Origin: Sphingomonas ginsengisoli An et al. 2013
GTDB taxonomy: Bacteria; Pseudomonadota; Alphaproteobacteria; Sphingomonadales; Sphingomonadaceae
DNA: 64,000 nucleotides
Direction of reading: 5' to 3'
Assembly (NCBI RefSeq): GCF_009363895.1
Contig: NZ_CP045434.1
Location: 1,116,001-1,180,000 of the forward strand
Shown piece by piece: positions 36,157 through 43,988 of this stretch; the stretch's first letter is position 1, and each line of letters begins with the position of its first letter. The position numbers and the translations under genes were made by a program. A model generated the notes under the pieces. The model saw only the letters and a program-made list of their open reading frames with translations, did no database searches and was not told the DNA's origin.

Positions 36157-38870
36157 CCCATACCTATCCACCGACAGACATAGCTTTTAGACTTCTCTCT
36201 GGCTTTGTCCGCTCCGGCCTCTGCTCCAGTATGGGCTAAGTCACGAACCTGATGAGCGGCCGCACCCTTAAGGGCCGTTTGCACTGAAATGTTTCGCGCC
36301 GTGCCATTCGCAACGCGGGTTGCCACGCTTTGATGCACAGCCTGCCAGCTGTTGCGGCCCGCCGTAACTCCACCAATCCGAACACTAGGCAAAAAACGCA
36401 CGACTCCGGCTGTGACCGCTCCAAAAGCTGCGTCCACTCTAACCACTCGACCACTGACATGACCAGTATCTACACCCTGCCGAATGACGCTTCCTGTTCC
36501 GGCGGCGATGCCGCCTTCAACTGCTGCGCCTGCTACGACCAGGGATACTCCTGCTGTCTCGGGCACATTTACTACACCTATGCCCATGATCGCACCACTA
36601 GCAGCAGCTCCGGAAACATCGCCCCAAGTCGTGTTAGAACCGTGAAGCGCTAGCGTCACACCAATTCCGACTAGAGCTCCGACCCCGCCACCAATAGCGT
36701 CATCCACAAGAACCGACTGACCGGTGGGATCCCTGCCGTTAATGGGCTCGTCGCCGACATAGGCATAAAGGTTATACTGGTCGTCGTAACCGATGGGGTC
36801 GGTTTGCAGGAAACGGCCGAGCGTTGGCGAGTAAATGCGGGCTTTGTAGTAATACATCCCGAGCTCGGGCAACCAAGCTTGGCCGGTGTACTGGAAGCGG
36901 CCGGTGTTTGTGGCCGCCGGAATCCCGTACTCGTCGTAGCTGTTGGCGGCGGCCTGTGCTCCAGAGCAGTCCGCCTTGGCAATGACCGAACCCTGCCAGT
37001 TGGTGTGGAGAAAGCGCGTGCCCGAGCAATTGAGCTGCGCGCCGGCATCGTCGACCAGCACCTCGTCAGTGTTTGGTCCGAAGATGTAGCGCCGCGTGAT
37101 AGCGTTCGAGCCATTGTACTCCAGCGCGAGACGATCACCGTCGTAGACGAAGCGGGTGATCATCCCGGCCTTGCTGATCTGGAACAGTCGACCCAGCGGA
37201 TCGTACGTCAGCGCCGTTCCGTTGCTCGAAGAGACAAGCCGGTTCTCAGCGTCGTAGACAAAGGTGGTGGTGACCGGTGTGCCATTGGCATTGTTGACGG
37301 TCTGCGTGGCAAGATTGCCATTGGCATCGTAGGTGAATGTCGCACCGCCCGCAGCCGTATATTGGTTCAGGCCATTAGTGGTGTACGGCCGGTTGACCGC
37401 AGCGACGCCCGTCCAGGCGTAAGCATCGTTATCACGGGCTTCGCTCGTAATACCGCTTGCCGAATTGTAAGTGAAGCTCTCGGCCAAGTTGCCGTAATTG
37501 GCAGAAAAACTCTGCTGAAGTAACGATAGGCGTGAGATACCATCGTAGTTGTAGGTGGTTCCGCTTGCTAAGCGCTGCATGCCGCTTCGTCGACCAGCCG
37601 CGTCGTAATTGATGGCCAGATACTGCCTAGTGCCAGCCGGCGTCGTCCAGGTGCCTGTGGTGGGCCGATCAAGTCCATCGTAGGCCGTCGTGAAATAGTC
37701 GCCGTCCGGATGCTGCAGGATGTCCCGGTTGCCATTGGAATCGTAATGCGAGCCCATCGTACCCGAGAGCCCAGCCATGTTCACCGTTGCGAAGGTCGCG
37801 CGACCAAAGCCGTCGTACGTGGTGGAGATGCCCTCGCCCGAGGCGAACCGGGCGTACGTCTGCAACCCACGCAAATCATACCCGTACGATACTGTGTACC
37901 CGGGAGCGCCAGTAGCCGACGTCGGCACTGTCTTGGTGGCCATCCGGTTCAACGCATCAAAGGCAAAGGTGAGCGTCGTCCCATCGCGTTTGCGCAGGCT
38001 CGTGCGGTTGCCGTTGGCGTCGTAGCCGTACTGCTCGTAGTCCCCCGTGTTGACGGCTCCAGCTGTGGACAACGCCGTCGCCTGGCTCGAGAAATCATAA
38101 CCTGAAGGTGGCGCCGCGACAGACGGGAACTGCCACTGGCTCAATTGGTCAAAGCCGTCGTAGACATAGCGCGCCCTATTGCCGACCGCGTCGATGACAT
38201 ACTCACGCTTGCCGTTGGGCGTGTAGCTGAGCGTTGCCTCCGCCCGCTCTTTGTCAGTGCCGACCCCGTTACGAATCTGCACGACCTGACCGGCCGCATC
38301 GTAGATGTTGCGACTAATCCGATCGGGACTGGGATTATTCGGCGAGTTTGTCGTACTTGGCGTGCACGCGCTGGCCGGCAGTGAGCCGAACACGGCTGGC
38401 GTCATACGCACTGCCGTGCAGTCTATACGCCCGAAGGCATCGTAGCTGAACTGGGTATAGCTTCTGATGACCCCATCGGCACTCCTAAGCACTTCAGCAA
38501 TCTTCTGACCTGCGGAGTCGTAGCTGAAATCTTTGTACGAAAGGATTTGAAAAGAATTCGACCAGCTATTTGGAGGAACTGACGGCGGTTGCCACGTTGT
38601 GAGACTACCTTCTTCTATCCGAGAAATTAAACCTCCCGTTCCGTAAGTTGTCCTTGTTGCGACGGCTGGATTGGCGGTACCGATACCGTCTGGATCAGCA
38701 GAAATGACCGCAACGACGCGGCCAGCCATGTCATACCGCCACTCTTTGGTGAATGCGGCAGGCGAGCTTTGTGCGGTTGCCGGCTCCGCCCCTAAAAAAG
38801 CGGCTAAAAAGGAAGAGCTCAATGAGGCAACGAACAGCTTATCAAGGGGTCGCTTCTTGATCACGAACAT
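36150..38870 (-). CDS. Rhs/YD-repeat protein, C-terminal half with hydrophobic tip (locus 2)
   Basis: 906 residues from an ATG overlapping the previous gene by 10 nt. It has a signal peptide (LFVASLSSSFLAAFLGAEPATAQS). The YD-repeat core (about residues 150-705) closely matches locus 1 and closes with [21 protein letters not shown]. The tip (after about 719) is different: Gly/Ala/Val-rich and hydrophobic (GGGVGALVGIGVTLALHG, SGAIMGIGVVNVPETAGVSLVVAGAAVEGGIAAG). It ends in a polar helix-rich section (RNSWQAVHQSVATRVANGT) with KARE...CRWIGMGC. No nuclease motif is visible; a membrane-active toxin would fit the membrane-protein neighbour. The toxin role is inferred. Confidence 0.82.
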   Translation of the reverse strand: MFVIKKRPLDKLFVASLSSSFLAAFLGAEPATAQSSPAAFTKEWRYDMAGRVVAVISADPDGIGTANPAVATRTTYGTGGLISRIEEGSLTTWQPPSVPPNSWSNSFQILSYKDFSYDSAGQKIAEVLRSADGVIRSYTQFSYDAFGRIDCTAVRMTPAVFGSLPASACTPSTTNSPNNPSPDRISRNIYDAAGQVVQIRNGVGTDKERAEATLSYTPNGKREYVIDAVGNRARYVYDGFDQLSQWQFPSVAAPPSGYDFSSQATALSTAGAVNTGDYEQYGYDANGNRTSLRKRDGTTLTFAFDALNRMATKTVPTSATGAPGYTVSYGYDLRGLQTYARFASGEGISTTYDGFGRATFATVNMAGLSGTMGSHYDSNGNRDILQHPDGDYFTTAYDGLDRPTTGTWTTPAGTRQYLAINYDAAGRRSGMQRLASGTTYNYDGISRLSLLQQSFSANYGNLAESFTYNSASGITSEARDNDAYAWTGVAAVNRPYTTNGLNQYTAAGGATFTYDANGNLATQTVNNANGTPVTTTFVYDAENRLVSSSNGTALTYDPLGRLFQISKAGMITRFVYDGDRLALEYNGSNAITRRYIFGPNTDEVLVDDAGAQLNCSGTRFLHTNWQGSVIAKADCSGAQAAANSYDEYGIPAATNTGRFQYTGQAWLPELGMYYYKARIYSPTLGRFLQTDPIGYDDQYNLYAYVGDEPINGRDPTGQSVLVDDAIGGGVGALVGIGVTLALHGSNTTWGDVSGAAASGAIMGIGVVNVPETAGVSLVVAGAAVEGGIAAGTGSVIRQGVDTGHVSGRVVRVDAAFGAVTAGVVRFLPSVRIGGVTAGRNSWQAVHQSVATRVANGTARNISVQTALKGAAAHQVRDLAHTGAEAGADKAREKSKSYVCRWIGMGC
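36755..38423 (-). repeat. Rhs core repeat, copy 2 (direct repeat with 21143-22832)
   Basis: The matching YD-repeat core of Rhs locus 2. It differs from copy 1 by scattered substitutions and lacks a 21-nt segment. Sharp loss of similarity at both ends suggests gene conversion or recent duplication with tip replacement. Confidence 0.85.
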
Positions 38871-40687
38871 GACGATAATCCAGCTCTGGGAGAACTTTCC
38901 GAAATCTTTTCGCCGAAGTAGTTATAACCGTAGCATGTGCGTAGTGTAATTCCATTCGAGGTAACCGCTATGCCTTTTAGTAGGAGGTTGTTTGGACCAG
39001 AAAACGGTCCGTAGTCGTACGTTTTTGTCACTTCGTCTGCTGTCCCGCTACACGTCTGAGTTGTCTGGCATGATGTTTCGCTTGTAAGCATTGAGATTGG
39101 GGGGCCAGCTGGGACGACATTTCCCTGGTTATCCTTGATGTACGCCGTTCTCAGCGTGTAGGAAAAAAGAGTAGTCTTTCTCAGACCACTGCGATCCGCC
39201 GGAAGAGTTACAGACGTGATTTGACCGGCCGAATTATAGGTGTAGTCAGTCTCGCCGTTCCGAGCATCGATAACTGCCGATGGCTTATTGCAGAAGGCCT
39301 GAGTCTGGGCAGTACAGGACTCAGGATAGACATATTGAGTTGCGATCTCGCTAGCACCTGATCCTGGCTTCGGGGTTTGATAGGCTACTTTGACGTTCCA
39401 TCTGGAGTCGTATTCAAATCGCTGGCCATTACCCTCAGGCAAGCCCACGCTCGATACTTCGTGAAGCATGTTGAAACCGTAGGTCGTTGTCTTACCAAGA
39501 GCATCAGTTACGAAATCGAGCACCAAACGCCCACCACCCCATCCTCGAAAACCGCGATTAGCCTCTGAGTAAGACAGCTGATTTCCGCTTGACGAAGAGG
39601 AAATCTTGAGAAGGTAGGGAAGTGTATTAATATTATTTGACGAACCATAGCTCCCATACAGTTGCCGCTGCTGGTTGTAAGTGACAGTAGTACCGTCTTT
39701 GACTATAGACGAGACAAGTACCTCGTCTTGGGTGTCTGGATTAGAATAGGAAATTGTGAGCGATTCTGCAGTATTCCAAGGAAACGTGATACCAGCTGGG
39801 TAGTATCTTGGCACAATGAACGGATCATTTCCTGGAGTTGGGGAAGCGTTATAATTATTGATGTAGTACTTTTTCTCGGTATATGCATTGATGACCGTGC
39901 TACGATAGATAGTTCTTCCGCCAGCAGAATCGTAAAAATAGAGGCCAGGAACGTCCCCTGTTTGAAGGCTAGAGTGCCGGTCGAAGCTGACTGCGCCGCA
40001 GGATGTCGCCTCTACCGCACAAGCATCAATTGCTCTATTTATTGCACGAACGAGCACGCCTTGGCTGTTGGTCTCATTTTTTAAAATGAATCCAAAATTG
40101 TTCGCAATCGTGACAGCACGATTAAATTGCCCATCAAGGAACTTGTATTGGATTTGCCGGCCATCTGGATAAGTTAAAACGATTACACCACTTCCCGTAA
40201 CATTCGTTTCGAGGGTGACCCCGTTCTTATCTTGAAAGAGTACGCCATTGGCGGTTAACGTCATCGTTCCGCAGTTGGGGTATTCGGCCTCGAAGGGCGT
40301 TCCCTGCGTCAAATTTCGACGGAAGGTGCACGAACCTTCAGGGTACTCAATGGAGTAATACTCGTAGCCGTAAGCTCCATCAGTTCCAGTACTCTTGAAA
40401 ACGAAAATATGACCAACTGGTCGGAAGTCCAGTTGATTCATGCTTGCGTAGTCTTGAGATCCCGGTGTTCCTGGATTCATCGGCATGTAGGCTAGGCTTA
40501 TATTTGAGTCGCCTTGCCCTATCTGAATCTGCGTCGGAGTCGGAGTGAAGATACGCCCGGACTTTCTCTCAACCCCAAAGTCGTCAGTGACCGGTTGGTG
40601 AATTTCCGGCGCAGGACCATAGGCGTTTGCACCTACATGCAACGTTATCCCGGCATATGCGAGGACCCACCGCTTTCCACGAAACAT
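38861..40687 (-). CDS. Rhs/YD-repeat protein, N-terminal half (locus 2)
   Basis: 608 residues with a probable signal peptide (RWVLAYAGITLHVGANAYG). The beginning differs from its locus 1 counterpart, but the C-terminal third is clearly homologous, ending YDYGPFSGPNNLLLKG and then [15 protein letters not shown], the same split point as in locus 1. A Cys pair (CAVEATSC) and many Tyr/Asn residues suggest an extracellular beta structure. The DNA is markedly AT-richer than most of the window, which points to a different origin from the Rhs core copied from locus 1. It overlaps the next gene by 10 nt. Confidence 0.8.
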   Translation of the reverse strand: MFRGKRWVLAYAGITLHVGANAYGPAPEIHQPVTDDFGVERKSGRIFTPTPTQIQIGQGDSNISLAYMPMNPGTPGSQDYASMNQLDFRPVGHIFVFKSTGTDGAYGYEYYSIEYPEGSCTFRRNLTQGTPFEAEYPNCGTMTLTANGVLFQDKNGVTLETNVTGSGVIVLTYPDGRQIQYKFLDGQFNRAVTIANNFGFILKNETNSQGVLVRAINRAIDACAVEATSCGAVSFDRHSSLQTGDVPGLYFYDSAGGRTIYRSTVINAYTEKKYYINNYNASPTPGNDPFIVPRYYPAGITFPWNTAESLTISYSNPDTQDEVLVSSIVKDGTTVTYNQQRQLYGSYGSSNNINTLPYLLKISSSSSGNQLSYSEANRGFRGWGGGRLVLDFVTDALGKTTTYGFNMLHEVSSVGLPEGNGQRFEYDSRWNVKVAYQTPKPGSGASEIATQYVYPESCTAQTQAFCNKPSAVIDARNGETDYTYNSAGQITSVTLPADRSGLRKTTLFSYTLRTAYIKDNQGNVVPAGPPISMLTSETSCQTTQTCSGTADEVTKTYDYGPFSGPNNLLLKGIAVTSNGITLRTCYGYNYFGEKISESSPRAGLSSCS

Positions 40688-40833
40688 GTTTTGACTATCC
40701 CGAGTTCAATGGAAAAAGTTTAGTAATTAACACTGAAAGGGCTTCCATTCGGCGCCACCCAGCGTCAGTCGAATCCTTAGGCCAGGTTCTAATCCCTTGC
40801 TGCTTGGTCGCCTCTTCAATCAGAGCAACCGAC

Positions 40834-41165
40834 TCAATTAGAGATCAGCACGAAGTCGACGCCTTCGGAGTCACCCCGGCGATGCAAATGCCGGTGCGGC
40901 TGATGAAGACTTGTTTGCCGCCAGCTTGTGCCGAGAGGATCATGGCGATCATCGCCTTGCCCCAGTCCGTGTTTGACGGAATGGCAAAGCGATTTGGCTT
41001 GTTGCGGCGCAAGTCGGCGCCCCTGAGCGATTGTTTGGAAGATCGAACAGCATCGGCCCACCTTGGGCCACCAACACATTGATGGGCGGACCGGAGCCCG
41101 CCGTTCCAGCGAGAGCGGGAGTTGCAATGGGGCAGGACGCAGAGTGCCAGCAGTGCTTTCTTCAT
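40834..41165 (-). pseudogene. Decayed small secreted protein, family member D
   Basis: Starts MKKALLALC at 41165 like its relatives, then shifts frame after about 9 codons. Pieces in two frames (MLFDLPNN-like DNA, RFAIPSNTDWGKAMI, GGKQVF, DSEGVDFVLISN) recover the whole domain with several small indels. It is closest to member A (NTDWGKAMI, DSEGVD). It lies between the 97-residue gene and Rhs locus 2, in the same place as in the parental copy. Frameshifts in raw sequence could also be assembly errors, but there are several. Confidence 0.8.
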
Positions 41166-41173
41166 GGTCAGCC

Positions 41174-41467
41174 TCAGTTGGTTGGAACCGCGCACAGTGC
41201 GTTGATGGCGGCGATCATATCGGGCCGCCTGGCGGTGGCCGCGAGTTGGCGGGCGCTGGCGCAGGTGGCGTCGGTGCGGCCGCTACGCAGCGGCGCATAC
41301 ACCTGCGCTTCAAGCGCTTGTTCCGCGCTCTTGCGCGCCTCGGCCTCGGCCTGGGTCTCGGGGGTGACCGGCGGGGGCGTGCAAACCCCTCCGCCAGCGC
41401 ACAATGGGTGTATCGGCACACTCGATGTACTTTGCATCAGTGCGGCCAAGAAAATGTAGCCGATCAA
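41174..41467 (-). CDS. 97-residue conserved protein, copy 2
   Basis: Near-identical to the gene at 26143 (differences such as PIHPLC for PLHPLC and EARKSAE for QARRSAE), with the same TTG start. Same comments apply: probably exported, Cys-containing, function unknown. It is the first gene after the one-YD gene in the duplicated arm. Confidence 0.7.
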   Translation of the reverse strand: MIGYIFLAALMQSTSSVPIHPLCAGGGVCTPPPVTPETQAEAEARKSAEQALEAQVYAPLRSGRTDATCASARQLAATARRPDMIAAINALCAVPTN

Positions 41468-41532
41468 CTTGTCGCCCCCCTGTTTCTAAGATGCGCTCCG
41501 ATCGCCCATCGTCAGCACGCACAAACGCATGA

Positions 41533-41862
41533 TTATTTGGCCCTCACTGTGGCAAAGCCGTTGAGCGGAACGACGATGTAGATTGTATTTGAAGAGACGC
41601 CTGCACCGGTCGCTCCGCCAACCGGCAGGTTGTTACCCGTCACCTGCACCGACGTCCGGTTGTCCGCTTTGTCGTAGTTGTAGACCGCGTTCACGCCGTC
41701 ATTCCGCCCACCTGCGTGGGTAACCGTTACCAACCGGCCGAGCGCGTCGTAGGTGTAGGTGATGGTTTCAGCTGCTGCTGGAGCCGCAAGCAGGCACATC
41801 GCTCCTGCCGCGATGAGAGTAGATCGCAGGGACCATTTTGGGGCCAAACCGCCTGATCTCAT
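41533..41862 (-). CDS. Secreted one-YD-repeat protein, copy 2
   Basis: 109 residues from the ATG at 41862, which matches the start of copy 1 (a longer frame to 41886 is possible). Signal peptide (TLIAAGAMCLLAAPAAAET), then ITYTYDALGRLVTVTHAGG and VYNYDKADNRTSVQVTG. Nearly identical to 26500-26829, with all key residues kept, so both copies are probably functional. Confidence 0.75.
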   Translation of the reverse strand: MRSGGLAPKWSLRSTLIAAGAMCLLAAPAAAETITYTYDALGRLVTVTHAGGRNDGVNAVYNYDKADNRTSVQVTGNNLPVGGATGAGVSSNTIYIVVPLNGFATVRAK

Positions 41863-42035
41863 CTTGCCCCCGTTCCGCCATCGCAACGCAAAAAGCGGCG
41901 AATCGAGCGGTTCAGCGCAAACTATGCCCCATTCAAACCCGCTGTGAAGCTACAAACTGCGTTAAGAACCATTACTTCTGAATGCCGCCGGTAAGCCGAT
42001 GTTTTCACAGCGAATCCTGTTAACGGCCGTCGCCA

Positions 42036-42119
42036 CTAAGCCAACATCGTTCGGCAAATTACTTGCCCGACCGAGCGCCGCCCCGCCGTGCGCTCAAGCT
42101 GCACAAATACATCGATCGT
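42036..42119 (-). pseudogene. virB11 3'-end fragment
   Basis: The last 28 codons of virB11 (ending RSVGQVICRTMLA in the intact gene), including the stop, repeated with a few substitutions. There is no upstream coding sequence. It marks the right breakpoint of the duplication. Confidence 0.9.
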
Positions 42120-42160
42120 ACGCATCCGATCCTAAAGGCAACTGCCTCAGCGAAACGCCC

Positions 42161-42526
42161 TCACCTCGGTTGTTGCAGAACAGCCCCCGCGTAAGGATCT
42201 GAAGGCGTCTGCGGCTTGCTTGGGGGCGCTGCGATCGGCGACGTGATTGGAGCTACTGGTGCTGGTGAAATCGCAGCGATTTCGGCTTCTTGAGATGGCG
42301 AGCCAAGGCTCAGCAGCGCTGCGGCCAGACCACCTGCTCCAAATACAATGAAGCAGCCTAAGATCGTTCGCGCTGAGACACGAGGATTCATCTTGCCAGT
42401 AAGCAGCATAAGCCCGATCCAAGCCACTGCGATCACAGCAACAGTGACAGCGAGCGAGCCCGTCATGAGCTCGCTCAGCCAAGCAATAGCCGATGCTATC
42501 ACGTTATGTTGCTGCTGAACTTCCAC
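42161..42526 (-). CDS. Second VirB2/TrbC-like pilin-type protein
   Basis: 121 residues. Two hydrophobic segments (LAVTVAVIAVAWIGLMLLTGKMNP and ARTILGCFIVFGAGGLAAALLS) align well with virB2 at 34480 (AVIAVAAVGFMMLTGRINW, ATVILGCFVLFGATSIV). It lacks a normal signal peptide (starts MEVQQQHNVIASAIAWLSEL) and carries a Pro-rich C-terminal tail. It may be a minor pilin or a competing, diverged subunit. It lies next to the virB11 fragment, so a second virB cluster may once have been here. Confidence 0.75.
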   Translation of the reverse strand: MEVQQQHNVIASAIAWLSELMTGSLAVTVAVIAVAWIGLMLLTGKMNPRVSARTILGCFIVFGAGGLAAALLSLGSPSQEAEIAAISPAPVAPITSPIAAPPSKPQTPSDPYAGAVLQQPR

Positions 42527-42758
42527 GACCTTCGATTGACCACGAAAAGGGGGTACTGTGAAGAGACGTCTTCGCTTCGTGGTTCGAGATTGCGCATGCC
42601 GGAAAGACAGCGGCTCACGCTCGTCAAGTTTCAGCCATCCGTCGTCGACAACGTGGCAGGCTAAGTCTTCTCTTTGCGAGCATCAGCAAAGCCAATCCGG
42701 TGACGATGCGCTGCTTCAAATTGCGAAGGGTCAATCGCAGCCGCGCCGATCGTTGATC

Positions 42759-43919
42759 TCAAGCGACTAGACTCTTGAAACGAGTCCTGCGGTACAAGAC
42801 ATCGGCTGAATAGTTTTTTCCTGTGGTGAAGTGATCAACGTCTAGTCCTGCTGCGATAGCCGTCCGCACTCCCCCACGGCCGCAATTGTAAGCTGCAACA
42901 CCCGCTCGGAGTGGATCGATGTTCGGCGCCTTGTGGGCATCAAAGTAAGCGATGTTCTCGGCTAATTCGCGACAGCCATGATCAATATTCGCGCCCGGGT
43001 CACGCCAATTGCCTGTTTGGGCGAAGGGCTGTTGGTAATCTGCCTGCAGCAAGCCCCTGCCCCAGCCCAGGCCATCCGGAGGCATAGAATACCCCCACTT
43101 TGCTGCGCTACGAGGCCTCCAATCACCGGTTCCGGCGGGGCCCGGTGGCTTGAGAGTCAGCCCCCAGTCGGACTCGCGCGAGCCAAGTGCATAAACAAGC
43201 AAGGGATCGAGTGAATATTTTGCTGCAGAGGCGGCGACAAACGGCTTGTACGTTTCGGCAAGCTCTAATTCGTGATCAGGGTGAGACGCGATAAGGTGGT
43301 CGGGGATGCCAGCGCGTCCTAAGGGCACTGAGAACCTTTCAAACTGGGCGTATGTGTAGCCTAGCTCTCCTTCGTGCGCCCACGTCCGAATGGTCTGGTC
43401 AGCAACTTCAAAATGCATGTCGTCGGCAAAGCCGATCCCAGAATACCATCCAGCTTCATTAAAGTATGGCACTAAGAGCGCGATAAAGTTGGGAACGACG
43501 TGGCCTGTATTTGCTGGCGGCGGCGTCTTATCGAGTCTGAGATCGATTGCCGTTCCCCAGGCGTGGTTGCTGATCAGTTTCGAGGGGTGGCCATCAGTCG
43601 GTCGCCGCAATCTCACGACTAACATACCATCGCCGCGCAGCACGGGCCTGAGTTCGGGATTGTCCCTGAAGGCCTTCGAGAGCAAGGTTGCCAAGCTCTT
43701 CACCGCTGGCGCAATTCCGTTAGCATTGACGCCGCCGATCTTTTTGAAGAACTCAAGCTTGCGGACAAGGGCGCTGGCGCGCTCGGGCGTATCGTCAGTC
43801 GTTAACGGGAGTTGCGGGCTGCCCAGGCAGCTAATCATCGTTTCCTCGCGCGCCGAACTCAATCCCACATTGAGATTCGGTATTGACGAGACTGGCACCA
43901 TATCGGCGAGCTTTGTCAT
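42759..43919 (-). CDS. M15-type peptidase fused to a lytic transglycosylase
   Basis: 386 residues, start ATG preceded by GGAGAGG. The N-terminal domain has a D,D/L,D-carboxypeptidase (VanY/M15) zinc site: ISNHAWGTAIDLRLD (H119, D126) and DDMHFEV (H169). The C-terminal domain is a lysozyme-like transglycosylase: GSRESDWG with the likely catalytic Glu at 249, GRGLLQADYQ (287-296), and VAAYNCGRGGV. Both activities cut peptidoglycan. No classical signal peptide is seen, so export could be through another route. VirB systems need a transglycosylase (VirB1); this protein could fill that role or be an effector. Confidence 0.82.
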   Translation of the reverse strand: MTKLADMVPVSSIPNLNVGLSSAREETMISCLGSPQLPLTTDDTPERASALVRKLEFFKKIGGVNANGIAPAVKSLATLLSKAFRDNPELRPVLRGDGMLVVRLRRPTDGHPSKLISNHAWGTAIDLRLDKTPPPANTGHVVPNFIALLVPYFNEAGWYSGIGFADDMHFEVADQTIRTWAHEGELGYTYAQFERFSVPLGRAGIPDHLIASHPDHELELAETYKPFVAASAAKYSLDPLLVYALGSRESDWGLTLKPPGPAGTGDWRPRSAAKWGYSMPPDGLGWGRGLLQADYQQPFAQTGNWRDPGANIDHGCRELAENIAYFDAHKAPNIDPLRAGVAAYNCGRGGVRTAIAAGLDVDHFTTGKNYSADVLYRRTRFKSLVA

Positions 43920-43988
43920 ACAGCCTCTCCAGAAAGAACGGATAACTGCATCCGGCGCGATGGTGAGAACGGAACGGTCGGCGGCACC

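Larger units (their letters stand above)
41174..42119 (-). repeat. Duplicated arm, copy 2 (direct repeat with 26143-27087)
   Basis: Second copy of the arm, at an offset of 15,031-15,032 bp. It contains the 97-residue and one-YD genes and ends in a 28-codon virB11 fragment. Right of 42119 the sequence is unrelated to virB11. The fragment shows that the segment was copied from a place where virB11 was adjacent. Confidence 0.9.
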
